Assembly: GCA_002898935.1 (NCBI GenBank)
Contig: BEII01000001.1
Span: 1 to 27,788, forward strand
From: a bacterium HR32
GTDB lineage: Bacteria; Sysuimicrobiota; Sysuimicrobiia; Sysuimicrobiales; Sysuimicrobiaceae
Reading direction: 5' to 3'
Length of the DNA stretch: 27,788 nucleotides
The number at the start of each line of letters is the position of its first letter. The stretch's first letter is position 1. Position numbers and translations under genes: made by a program. The notes below the pieces were generated by a model. That model was not told the origin of the DNA and searched no databases. It saw only the letters and a program-made list of their open reading frames with translations. Of the stretch, positions 7,137 through 14,331 are shown one piece after another.

Positions 7137-8995
7137 AACAGGTCCCTCTCCCGCGCGCGGCTTCGCTCGTACTCCCCCCGGGCGCGCTGCACGGACGGCA
7201 TCCCAGACACCTCGGGCACGGGCACGTCCCACCAAGCCTCGTAGGCGGGGACCCGCGCGTTTCGGTCCACCTCCACCACGATCACCGTGGTGCGGTCCTG
7301 CCTTCGGGCCTCTTCCAGCGCACTCCACAGCTCCTCCCGGGTGTGGGCCCGCAGGGCGTGGGCGCCCAGGCTACGGGCGTTGGCGGCTAGGTCCACGGGT
7401 AACGGTTCGCCGTCCAGGTGGCCGGTGGCGGGGTTGCGCAACCGGTGGTGAGTGCCGAACCCTCCGAGGCCCAGGGACTCCGACAGCCCTCCGATGCTGC
7501 TGTACCCGTGGTTGTCCAACAGGACCACGGTGAGCTTCAGCCCCTCCTGCACCGCGGTCGTCAGGTCTCCGGGCATCATGAGGTAGGAGCCGTCCCCCAC
7601 CATCACGTACACCTCGCGGTCGGGGTCCGCCAGCTTCACCCCGATCCCGCCCGGGATCTCGTAGCCCATACACGAGTAGCCGTACTCCAGGTGGTAGGTG
7701 CCGGGCTTGCGGGCACGCCAAAGCTTGTGCAGGTCTCCGGGCAGGCTGCCCGCCGCGCACACCACCACGTCCTCTGGGCGCGCGAAGGCGTTCACAAGCC
7801 CGATGACCTCCGCCTGGGCCATGGGCGGGCCGTGCCGCTGGCTCACCAGGCGCTCCACCTCCGCTTCCCACGCCTCCCGCAGCCGGCTCACCTCCTGCGC
7901 GTACTCCTCAGACACCCGGTAGCCCGCGAGCGCACGGGCCAGTTCTTGGAGCGCCACCCGAGCGTCGCCCACGAGCGGCAGCGCCGCGTGCTTGTGCGCG
8001 TCCTGGGGGCTCACGTTCACCGCCACGAACCGCACCGCGGGGTTCTCGAACAGCGTCTTGGAGGCCGTGGTGAAGTCGTCCAAGGCGGTCCCCACGGCGA
8101 GGACGAGGTCTGCGGCGCGGGCCATGCGGTTCGCGGCCAAGGTGCCCGTCACGCCCACGGCGCCCAGGTTCTGAGGGTGGTCGCTAGGCAGCGCGCTCTT
8201 GCCGGCCTGCGTCTCGCCCACGGGGATGCCCGTGGCCTCCACGAAGGCCCGCAGCGCGTCCTCAGCCTCGCTGTAGAGCACGCCGCCGCCTGCGATGAGA
8301 AAGGGCCTGCGGCTCGATCGGATCCACGCCGCCGCCTGCGCCAGCAGGCGGGCGTCCGGCGCAGGCCTCGGGATGTGCCACGTCCGGGGCTCGAACAACT
8401 TCGCGGGGAAGTCCCAGGCTTCTGCCTGCACGTCCTGCGGCAGCGCCAGGGTCACCGCGCCGGTCTCCACCGGGGAGGTGAGCACCCGCATGGCCTCCAG
8501 GAGCGCCGAGGGCAGCTGGTCTGGCCGGTTGATGCGATCCCAGTAACGGGAGACCGGCTTGAAGCAGTCGTTCACCGAGACGTCCTGAGACCACCCGGCC
8601 TCCAGCTGTTGGAGGACCGGGGCCACGTTGCGGCGTGCGAAGATGTCCCCGGGGAGGAGCAACACGGGCAGCCGGTTGATGGTGGCGGCCGCGGCACCCG
8701 TGACCATGTTGGTGGCGCCCGGTCCGATGGAGGACGTGCAGGCGAAGGCCCGCATCCGGCGGGTGGCCTTCGCGAAGGCGGCTGCGGCGTGCACCATGGC
8801 CTGCTCGTTGCGGCCGAAGTAGAAGCGCAGCTGCGGGAACTCCTGCAGCGCCTGCCCCACCCCCGCCACGTTCCCGTGCCCGAAGATCCCCCACACACCG
8901 GCGAAGAACTGAGCCTCGCGGCCGTCCCGCTCCACGCGCTGGGCCGCGAGGAAGGCCACCAGGGCCTGCGCCGTCGTCAGCCGTCGGGTTCTCAC
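7133..8995 (-). CDS. iolD: 3D-(3,5/4)-trihydroxycyclohexane-1,2-dione hydrolase
   Basis: This 620-aa thiamine-diphosphate enzyme opens the inositol ring by hydrolysing trihydroxycyclohexanedione to 5-deoxy-glucuronate. The N-terminal Pyr domain has GRNEQAMVHAA with the likely catalytic Glu64. The PP domain has the TPP/Mg motif GDGSYLMM (467-474) ending at DNHGYSS. LEYGYSCMGYEIPGG and KPVSRYWDRI are typical of IolD. The GTG at 8995 is chosen because VRTRRLTTAQALVAFL lines up with the family N-terminus. The longer readings (ATG 9046, or to 9709) run through the promoter and the divergent gene. It is the first gene of the catabolic-transport operon, with a palindromic operator-like site just 5 nt upstream of its start codon. 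Confidence 0.95.
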   Translation of the reverse strand: MRTRRLTTAQALVAFLAAQRVERDGREAQFFAGVWGIFGHGNVAGVGQALQEFPQLRFYFGRNEQAMVHAAAAFAKATRRMRAFACTSSIGPGATNMVTGAAAATINRLPVLLLPGDIFARRNVAPVLQQLEAGWSQDVSVNDCFKPVSRYWDRINRPDQLPSALLEAMRVLTSPVETGAVTLALPQDVQAEAWDFPAKLFEPRTWHIPRPAPDARLLAQAAAWIRSSRRPFLIAGGGVLYSEAEDALRAFVEATGIPVGETQAGKSALPSDHPQNLGAVGVTGTLAANRMARAADLVLAVGTALDDFTTASKTLFENPAVRFVAVNVSPQDAHKHAALPLVGDARVALQELARALAGYRVSEEYAQEVSRLREAWEAEVERLVSQRHGPPMAQAEVIGLVNAFARPEDVVVCAAGSLPGDLHKLWRARKPGTYHLEYGYSCMGYEIPGGIGVKLADPDREVYVMVGDGSYLMMPGDLTTAVQEGLKLTVVLLDNHGYSSIGGLSESLGLGGFGTHHRLRNPATGHLDGEPLPVDLAANARSLGAHALRAHTREELWSALEEARRQDRTTVIVVEVDRNARVPAYEAWWDVPVPEVSGMPSVQRARGEYERSRARERDLL

Positions 8996-9000
8996 GGCTT

Positions 9001-9016
9001 GTTCGGAACTCCGAAC
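9001..9016. promoter_or_regulatory. Palindromic operator GTTCGGAACTCCGAAC in the iolD leader
   Basis: There are two perfect 7-bp arms (GTTCGGA and TCCGAAC) with a 2-bp centre, 5 nt upstream of the iolD GTG and about 25-40 nt downstream of the predicted transcription start. The size and symmetry suit a dimeric regulator such as the IclR-family protein encoded at 10387-11163. Binding here would block elongation or ribosome access. The link to that regulator is inference. Confidence 0.6.
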
Positions 9017-9047
9017 AGTCTTCGCCTTTTGGAACGAGCGCAGCATG

Positions 9048-9076
9048 AGTAGAGCACGTCCGGCCGGGCTTGTCAA
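9048..9076 (-). promoter_or_regulatory. Sigma70-like promoter of the iolD operon
   Basis: On the minus strand a perfect -35 TTGACA (9076-9071) is followed after 17 nt by TCTACT (9053-9048), a 4/6 match to TATAAT. Transcription would start near 9041, downstream of the ATG at 9046, which supports GTG 8995 as the iolD start. The 5' leader would be about 45 nt and contain the palindrome at 9001-9016. Confidence 0.72.
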
Positions 9077-9121
9077 ACGTCTCGATGTGGCCGGCTCCGA
9101 ATCGAGGGCGAGTGGAGACGT

Positions 9122-9156
9122 TTCACGGCGTGAATGCATATAATTCATGACGTGAA
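9122..9156. promoter_or_regulatory. Twin palindromes flanking a TATAAT box, promoter of the DUF4143 gene
   Basis: TTCACG-G-CGTGAA (9122-9134) is a perfect palindrome. TTCATG-A-CGTGAA (9144-9156) is a one-mismatch copy starting 22 bp later, about two helical turns. Between them lies a consensus -10 TATAAT (9139-9144) on the plus strand; no good -35 is visible. Transcription would begin near 9151, practically at the GTG at 9152, implying a leaderless message and an operator that covers the core promoter. Autoregulation is the natural reading but is not shown. Confidence 0.6.
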
Positions 9157-10375
9157 TAGAGAGATCCTCCCCCGCCACCTCCAGCGAAGGCTCGTTGACC
9201 ATCTCCGGGTCATGCCGGCCGTCGTCGTCACGGGCGCCCGGCAGACGGGCAAAAGTACCCTCGTGCAGAGGCTCGTACCGGGGCCACGCCGCTTCCTTTC
9301 GCTGGATGACCTCGACGTCGCAGACCTGGCCCGCCGGGACCCCGATGCCCTCCTCGGCGAGGATGGCCCCGTGACGCTGGACGAGGTCCAGCGGGAGCCC
9401 CAGCTCCTCTTGAGCATCAAGCGCGCCATCGACCGGGGACGCAGGCCCGGACGCTTCCTCCTCACCGGCTCCGCGAACCTCCTGCTCCTGCGCCGGGTCT
9501 CCGAGTCCCTGGCCGGACGGGCTAGCTACCTGACGTTGTGGCCCATGACCCGACGCGAACAACTCGGACAGGGGCGCTGCGGACTCTGGGAGGAGCTGTT
9601 GGCGGCCGACGAACGCGAGTGGATCGACCTCCTCCGGGAGGCCCGGACGGAGCGCGAGGACTGGAAGGCTCTCGCACGGCGTGGGGGATTCCCGGTCCCC
9701 GCGGTGCACATGCGGACTCAGGCAGAGCGCACGACCTGGTTCGAAGGGTATGTGCGGACCTACCTGGAGCGCGATCTCCAGCAGCTCTCGTCCATCTCAG
9801 CGCTGCCCGACTTCCGGCGCCTGATGTGGGCCGCCTCCCTGCGTCTCGGCCGGCTCCTGAACCAGACCGAACTGGCGCGCGACGTCGCCCTCCCGCAGGC
9901 GACCGCCCACCGGTACCTCAACCTGCTGGAGGTGTCCTTCCTGGTGGTCCGCCTCCCGGCTTACGCCCTGAGTCGTACGAAGCGGCTCATGAAGATGCCC
10001 AAACTCTACTGGGGGGACGTGGGGTTGGCCCTTCACCTCGCAGGTGAAGGGGAGCCCGAGGGGGCGCACTTGGAGAACCTGGTCCTCCTCGATCTCCTCG
10101 TGTGGCGGGAGAGCCGGCCGACGCGGACGGAGATCCTCCACTGGCGCACGGCCACGGGAGAGGAGGTGGACTTCGTGATCGAAACGGATCGGACGTTACT
10201 TCCGGTAGAAGTGAAGGCCACGGCACGCCCGCGTCTTGACGATGCGAGGGGGCTCTTGAGCTTCCGACGGGAATCCCCCCGGATCTCCCGTGCAGGTCTC
10301 CTCCTCCACACGGGGGATCGACTGGAGTGGTTGACCGAGCACATCCTCGCGGCCCCTTGGTGGATGGCCTGCTGA
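9152..10375 (+). CDS. AAA ATPase with DUF4143 domain
   Basis: This 407-aa protein has the AAA_14 plus DUF4143 architecture. Counting from the GTG at 9152, Walker A GARQTGKST is at 28-36, Walker B VTLDEVQ at 74-80 and a sensor-1-like RFLLTGSANL at 101-110. The C-terminal part holds a helix-turn-helix-like stretch (LNQTELARDVALPQATAHRYL), then the DUF4143 segment with EVDFVIE and LLPVEVKA, which recalls a PD-(D/E)XK nuclease core. Its cellular role is not established. The family is widespread, patchily distributed and often moves between genomes. It is the only plus-strand gene between the two iol operons and looks like an insertion. An alternative in-frame start is ATG 9134, six codons earlier, but that would begin inside the first operator, upstream of the predicted transcription start. 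Confidence 0.88.
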   Translation: MNREILPRHLQRRLVDHLRVMPAVVVTGARQTGKSTLVQRLVPGPRRFLSLDDLDVADLARRDPDALLGEDGPVTLDEVQREPQLLLSIKRAIDRGRRPGRFLLTGSANLLLLRRVSESLAGRASYLTLWPMTRREQLGQGRCGLWEELLAADEREWIDLLREARTEREDWKALARRGGFPVPAVHMRTQAERTTWFEGYVRTYLERDLQQLSSISALPDFRRLMWAASLRLGRLLNQTELARDVALPQATAHRYLNLLEVSFLVVRLPAYALSRTKRLMKMPKLYWGDVGLALHLAGEGEPEGAHLENLVLLDLLVWRESRPTRTEILHWRTATGEEVDFVIETDRTLLPVEVKATARPRLDDARGLLSFRRESPRISRAGLLLHTGDRLEWLTEHILAAPWWMAC

Positions 10376-10386
10376 GGGATCGGCTC

Positions 10387-11163
10387 TCAGTCTCCGGCCC
10401 GCGTGCCGCCCAGCCGCTCGGAGAGGGCGGACGCGATCCGCTGGATCTGGCGGCCGAGCTCGCGGAACCGCGCGGGTTTCGTCCGGGCCTTGACCATGCT
10501 GAACGCCACGCCTGCGCGACGCCCCCCGGAAGCCACCACAGGCGCTCCGAAGCAGCACATCCCTTCCACCGTCTCCTCGTCGTCCACCGAGTAGCCCCGA
10601 GCCCGGGTCCGCTCCAGCTCCCGCAGCAAAGACTCCAGCGTCGCGATGCTGTGGCGGGTGGGTCGCAGAAGCGGCGCGTCCCCGAAGAGCGCGCGCACCT
10701 CGTCTTCAGCGAGCGTGCTCAGGATTGCCTTCCCCGTGGCGGTCGTGTGCGCCGGCAGGCGCAGTCCGATGCGGTAGTTCACCGCAATGGGCTGGGTGCC
10801 GTTGCGGCAGGCCACGTACACCACCTCTCGACCGTCGAGCACCGACAGCACCAACGTCTCCTCGTGGTGCGGCACGAGCTCCTGGCAGGCTTCCGCGAAT
10901 GCACCGGATAGGTCGCTGGCCGCGTCGTAGGCCCTGTACAGCTCCAGCACCTTAAGCCCCAGCCGGAACCGACCGTCCGCGGAACGGGTCAGCAGCCGCT
11001 CCCGGACCAGGGTGGTCACCAGGTCGTGGGCGGTGCTCTTCGGGATGCGGAGCTCCCGCGCCAGCTCCCCCAAGCTCGGCGGCCGGGCCGCCCGGCCCAC
11101 CGCCTCCAGGATCCGCACCGCCCGCACCACAGAGGGCACCCCCACGTCCGACGCCCGTGCCAC
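10387..11163 (-). CDS. IclR family transcriptional regulator
   Basis: This 258-aa regulator has an N-terminal winged helix-turn-helix (about residues 10-60, with PSLGELARELRIPKSTAHDLV) and a C-terminal IclR effector domain (HHEETLVLSVLDGREVVYV, LPAHTTATGKAIL, ARGYSVDDEETVEGMCCFGAPV). The GTG start at 11163 overlaps the last base of the iolC TAG, so it is co-transcribed with iolB-iolC. It most likely senses an inositol-derived metabolite and controls the iol operons. Inositol clusters are more often governed by DeoR, RpiR or LacI-type regulators, so an IclR member is less usual. The palindrome at 9001-9016 is the best candidate operator. Activator or repressor action cannot be told. Confidence 0.92.
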   Translation of the reverse strand: MARASDVGVPSVVRAVRILEAVGRAARPPSLGELARELRIPKSTAHDLVTTLVRERLLTRSADGRFRLGLKVLELYRAYDAASDLSGAFAEACQELVPHHEETLVLSVLDGREVVYVACRNGTQPIAVNYRIGLRLPAHTTATGKAILSTLAEDEVRALFGDAPLLRPTRHSIATLESLLRELERTRARGYSVDDEETVEGMCCFGAPVVASGGRRAGVAFSMVKARTKPARFRELGRQIQRIASALSERLGGTRAGD

Positions 11164-12113
11164 TACAGCCCTCCCCGCTCCTCCACGAACCGGAGCGCTT
11201 CCTCCTCGTACGGCATGAAGTTGGCACACCCGTGCCGGGTCACCACGATGGCCCCGCAGGCGTTCCCGAACCGCGCGGCCCGGTACCAGTCCCAACCCCG
11301 GAGCCATCCGTACAGGAAGCCGCTGGCGAACGCGTCGCCCGCCCCGAGGACGTTGTACACCTCCACGGGGAACGGCTCCGCCTCCGCCGTCCCCTCGTGG
11401 CTGAACACCACCGAGCCCCGCCGTCCGCGCTTGACCACCACCGCCTCGGGCCCGGCGGCCAGCAGCCGCTCCGCGGCGGCCTCCACGCGGTCGTCCCCGC
11501 AGGCGGCCTCCACCTCCTCCTCCGTCCCGACCACCACGTGGGCGTACGCTGCGAGGAGCCTCGCGTTGACCCCGTACGCCCGGGCGTCCGGCCACAGCGT
11601 GGGCCGGTAGTCGAGGTCCAGGACCACGCGGGTACCGGTGGCCCGGGCCTGCTCGGCGGCGAACAGGGTCGCGGTGCGGCTCGGCTCCGCGCTGAGCCCC
11701 GTGCCCGTCACGAACAGCACGCGGCTCCGCCGTACGGGAGCCCGAAGGACGTCGTCGATGTCCAGGGCCAAGTCCGCGGCGTTGTCGCGGTAGAACACCA
11801 GGGGGAAACGGTCCGGTGGCTCGATCCCGAGCACCACCGCTGGAGTCCGACGCCCCGGCTTCCGGGGGATGAACCCCGTCTCGACCCCCTCCCGCCGGAG
11901 GAAGTGCAGGACGAAGTCGCCCACGGGGTCTTCCCCCACCGCGGTGAGCAGCGCGCTGCGCAGCCCCAGCCGCCGGGTGCCCACGCTCACGTTGGTGGGG
12001 CACCCGCCTACGTACGCGGCGAAGCTGCGGATCTCCACGAAGGGGGCGCCCACGTCGTTGCTGTACAGGTCCATCCCGCAGCGCCCCATGGCCAGGACGT
12101 CGAACTCACCCAC
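11163..12113 (-). CDS. iolC: 5-dehydro-2-deoxygluconokinase (PfkB family)
   Basis: This 316-aa PfkB/ribokinase-family sugar kinase phosphorylates 5-dehydro-2-deoxy-D-gluconate (DKG) in the inositol route. MGEFDVLAMGRCGMDLY and the substrate-side YVGGCPTNVSVGTRRLG are typical of IolC. The C-terminal PfkB signature NVLGAGDAFASGFLYG contains the catalytic Asp of the GAGD anion hole. The start is GTG at 12113, which lies 8 nt inside the end of iolB. Its TAG overlaps the iclR start by one base. Length and motifs match stand-alone IolC rather than the IolC-DUF2090 fusion found in some bacteria, so the aldolase step must be encoded elsewhere. Confidence 0.93.
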   Translation of the reverse strand: MGEFDVLAMGRCGMDLYSNDVGAPFVEIRSFAAYVGGCPTNVSVGTRRLGLRSALLTAVGEDPVGDFVLHFLRREGVETGFIPRKPGRRTPAVVLGIEPPDRFPLVFYRDNAADLALDIDDVLRAPVRRSRVLFVTGTGLSAEPSRTATLFAAEQARATGTRVVLDLDYRPTLWPDARAYGVNARLLAAYAHVVVGTEEEVEAACGDDRVEAAAERLLAAGPEAVVVKRGRRGSVVFSHEGTAEAEPFPVEVYNVLGAGDAFASGFLYGWLRGWDWYRAARFGNACGAIVVTRHGCANFMPYEEEALRFVEERGGL

Positions 12114-12999
12114 GGGGCTCCTCCGGCTCAGGACGGACTATGGGCACGCGGGGGTCGCGTTCCGTCCACGTGGCCTTCACCCACGCATGGGCCGGGTCCT
12201 CGGCGTTGGCCAGGCTCTGCGCGGAACCTGCCAGCACGTTCAGGTAGTAGCACGTGTAGCCGTAGGCCGCGCACACGGGGTGGTAGCCACTGGGCACCAG
12301 CACCAGGTCGTCCTGCTGGGCAACCACCGCCACGTCGAACGACCCGTCGTCGGCGTACACCCGCTGCAGCGCGAAGCCCTGGGGCGGGTCGAACTTGTAG
12401 AAGTACACCTCCTCCAGGTCCGCCTCGAGCAGCCTCCCTCCCTCGTCCACCCGGTGCCGGTCGTGCTTGTGCGGCGGGTAGCTGGACCAGTTGCCGCCGG
12501 GCGTGTACACCTCCACGCACACCAGCCGCTCGCACGGGAAGCCGGGCGGTAGGATGGCGTTGATCTGACGGGTGGCGTTGCGGCCCCCCCGCAGCTCCAC
12601 CTCCACCTCCCGGGGGGTCACCAGCCGCGGGGGGAAGCGACCCTCGGCGGGAGCCCACCCGTACGCCAGCTCTACCGGTCCTGCGGGTACCACCTCGAAG
12701 GCGGTGCGGGGCGGCAGGTACAGGGCGTACGGCATGCCGTCGAAGGGCGAAGCTCGCCTGCCCACCCCGTCCCAAACCCCGCGGTCCGACCGCACGGTGG
12801 CCCGGCCCCCCAGCCACACCAGCACCGCCTCGCACGCGCCGGTGGACGCACTCCACCGCTGCCCGGCCGCGAGGCGGCGGACCTCGAAGCCCAGCTGCTC
12901 CCACCCCGCCTCTTCGGGCGTCACCCGCACCACCACGCCGTCTGACGCGCCGCGGGGGCTCACGCGCAACCGGTCCGCTGTGATGCTGTGCAACCGCAC
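12106..12999 (-). CDS. iolB: 5-deoxy-glucuronate isomerase
   Basis: IolB is a bicupin isomerase that converts 5-deoxy-glucuronate to 5-dehydro-2-deoxygluconate. The 297-aa product shows the hallmark EVYTPGGNWSSYPPHKHDRH with the metal-binding His residues. It continues with EEVYFYKFDPPQGFALQRVY, then VLVPSGYHPVCAAYGYTCYYLNVLAG. The GTG at 12999 follows GGAGG by only 3 nt, while an in-frame TTG at 12993 is 9 nt from it, so the start could be either. Readings that extend further (to 13731) are shadows of iolE on the other strand. It heads the iolB-iolC-iclR unit and is divergent to iolE. Confidence 0.93.
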   Translation of the reverse strand: MRLHSITADRLRVSPRGASDGVVVRVTPEEAGWEQLGFEVRRLAAGQRWSASTGACEAVLVWLGGRATVRSDRGVWDGVGRRASPFDGMPYALYLPPRTAFEVVPAGPVELAYGWAPAEGRFPPRLVTPREVEVELRGGRNATRQINAILPPGFPCERLVCVEVYTPGGNWSSYPPHKHDRHRVDEGGRLLEADLEEVYFYKFDPPQGFALQRVYADDGSFDVAVVAQQDDLVLVPSGYHPVCAAYGYTCYYLNVLAGSAQSLANAEDPAHAWVKATWTERDPRVPIVRPEPEEPRG

Positions 13000-13023
13000 C
13001 CACCTCCAGCTGTTCTCCTCGAG

Positions 13024-13029
13024 ATTGTA
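13024..13029 (-). promoter_or_regulatory. Candidate -10 element for the iolB-iolC-iclR operon
   Basis: TACAAT on the minus strand (5/6 match to TATAAT) lies about 25 nt upstream of the iolB start in the 93-bp iolB/iolE divergent gap. No convincing -35 is found at 16-18 nt spacing, so activator-dependent transcription is possible. An imperfect TCTC-CTC-GAGA dyad (13014-13024) touches it. Confidence 0.4.
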
Positions 13030-13092
13030 GAGCACGCAGGGCCCGTGCACCGCACGGCGAATCCCCCGCAGAGGCGACAGGAGGTGAGCGGA

Positions 13093-13989
13093 GTGCAGGT
13101 AGCCGCTGCTCCCATCAGCTGGGGGGTGTGCGAGATCCCGGGCTGGGGTCCCCAACTGCCCTGGGAGCGGGTGCTGGACGAGATGGCCCAGGCGGGCTAC
13201 GAAGGTACGGAACTCGGCCCGTGGGGCTTCTTGCCCACCGAACCGGAGGGGTTGCGCGCCGCCCTCACCGCGCGCGGCCTCGCGTTGGTGGCCGCCTTCG
13301 TGCCCGTCCCCCTGCGGGAGGCCAGCCGCTTCGGAGAAGCGGAGGAGGAGACCCGGCGGGTGGCGGAACTGGTCGCACGGTGTGCGGGCAGCCTCGTGGT
13401 GCTCGCGGACGCAGGAGACGAGCTGCGGGCCCGCGTCGCGGGCCGTCCCGACCTCACGGCCACCTGCGGGATCCCGGAGGAGGAGTGGCCCGCCTACGGC
13501 GAGCGCGTGACGCGCCTGGCGGGGTTGGTGCGGCACCGCTACGGGCTGCGGGTGGCGTTCCATCCCCACGGCGGGACCTACGTGGAGAACGAGCGGGAAG
13601 TCGAGGCCCTCCTCGCCCACACCGAAGCACAGTCCGTGGGCCTGTGCCTGGACACCGGCCACCTGCTGTTCGGGGGCGCTGACCCCGTGGCGGTGTGCCG
13701 GCGCCACGCCCGCCGGGTGGCGCACGTCCACCTCAAGGACGTGGACGTCCCGCGGCTGCGCCAGCTCCTGTCGGCCGGTGCCACCTACGCGGACGCGGCC
13801 AAGTCCGGGACGTTCGTCGAGCTGGGCCGGGGCTCCCTGGACCTACCCGCGGTGGCCGCGGCGCTCCGGCAAGTCGGCTACGACGGCTGGCTGGTGGTGG
13901 AGCAGGACCGGGTCGTACGCGAGGACGACGACACCCTCACGCCAGCGGCGCGAAACCGGGAGGCGGTGCGGCGGGTTTTCGGGGTGTAG
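13093..13989 (+). CDS. iolE: Inosose dehydratase
   Basis: This 298-aa TIM-barrel metalloenzyme removes water from scyllo-inosose to give the trihydroxycyclohexanedione used by IolD. Motifs from the N-terminus are VQVAAAPISWGVCEIPGWG, GYEGTELGPWGFLP, FHPHGGTYVENEREVE, LCLDTGHLLFGGADPV and VAHVHLKDV, with Glu, Asp and His metal ligands as in IolE. The GTG at 13093 has a strong AGGAGGT Shine-Dalgarno 7 nt upstream. The alternative GTG at 13084 overlaps that site. It is transcribed divergently from iolB, and its 3' end is followed by the ribU riboswitch unit. All other iol genes here are on the opposite strand. Confidence 0.93.
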   Translation: MQVAAAPISWGVCEIPGWGPQLPWERVLDEMAQAGYEGTELGPWGFLPTEPEGLRAALTARGLALVAAFVPVPLREASRFGEAEEETRRVAELVARCAGSLVVLADAGDELRARVAGRPDLTATCGIPEEEWPAYGERVTRLAGLVRHRYGLRVAFHPHGGTYVENEREVEALLAHTEAQSVGLCLDTGHLLFGGADPVAVCRRHARRVAHVHLKDVDVPRLRQLLSAGATYADAAKSGTFVELGRGSLDLPAVAAALRQVGYDGWLVVEQDRVVREDDDTLTPAARNREAVRRVFGV

Positions 13990-13992
13990 CCC

Positions 13993-14021
13993 TTGTCCCG
14001 CGGAGGGCCTCGCGCTACCAT
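13993..14021 (+). promoter_or_regulatory. Candidate promoter of the FMN riboswitch-ribU unit
   Basis: TTGTCC (13993-13998) and TACCAT (14016-14021) are separated by 17 nt and each match consensus 4/6. The predicted start near 14028 lies just before the riboswitch P1 stem, which supports the call. Confidence 0.45.
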
Positions 14022-14041
14022 CTGGACGAACCAGCGAGCAC

Positions 14042-14213
14042 GACCTTCGGGGCAGGGTGAGGGGGCTGCACGGTCCCCAATTCCCGACCGGCGGTGGGCA
14101 CCGGGGTGACCCGGTGCGAGCCCGCGACCCGCGCACGGTCTGAGGCGCGGTGGACCCGGTGTGGCGCGCAGGTAAAGCCGGGGCCGACGGTACAGTCCGG
14201 ATGGGAGAAGGTC
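14042..14213 (+). ncRNA. FMN riboswitch (RFN element)
   Basis: The conserved RFN core is readable in order: CTTCGGGGCAGGGTG, CCCCAATTCCCGACCGGCGG, a variable arm, then GCCGACGGTACAGTCCGGAT and GGGAGAAGG. The closing P1 stem pairs GACCTT (14042-14047) with AAGGTC (14208-14213). It sits upstream of ribU and should reduce expression when FMN is abundant. Together with the expression platform it fills the 342-bp gap between iolE and ribU. Confidence 0.93.
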
Positions 14214-14258
14214 GGTGGCGTGGCCGCGTCGTGCGCGCGGCGGATCGCGTCATCCGAC

Positions 14259-14291
14259 GCCCCGGGGCGACTCTCCGGGGCCTTCTTGTTG
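14259..14291 (+). terminator. Intrinsic terminator of the FMN riboswitch expression platform
   Basis: A 7-bp GC stem, GCCCCGG (14259-14265) with CCGGGGC (14275-14281), has a 9-nt loop and is followed by a U-rich CTTCTTGTT. It is placed between the aptamer and the ribU Shine-Dalgarno. A second perfect stem, GTTGGGT/ACCCAAC (14288-14294/14311-14317), starts in its U tract and ends just before GAGGAGGGG. Confidence 0.65.
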
Positions 14292-14331
14292 GGTCCGTGC
14301 TCCGCTGGAAACCCAACGAGGAGGGGTCGCG

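Noticed and set aside
8996..9709. N-terminal extension of iolD to 9709 or to ATG 9046
   Set aside because: The extension overlaps the divergent ATPase gene and the promoter, and family homology begins at the GTG at 8995.
13012..13052. Second copy of the iolD palindrome near iolB
   Set aside because: Only a weak TCTC-CTC-GAGA dyad is present, and it does not match GTTCGGA/TCCGAAC.
13000..13731. N-terminal extension of iolB over iolE
   Set aside because: It is antisense to iolE and has no family similarity.
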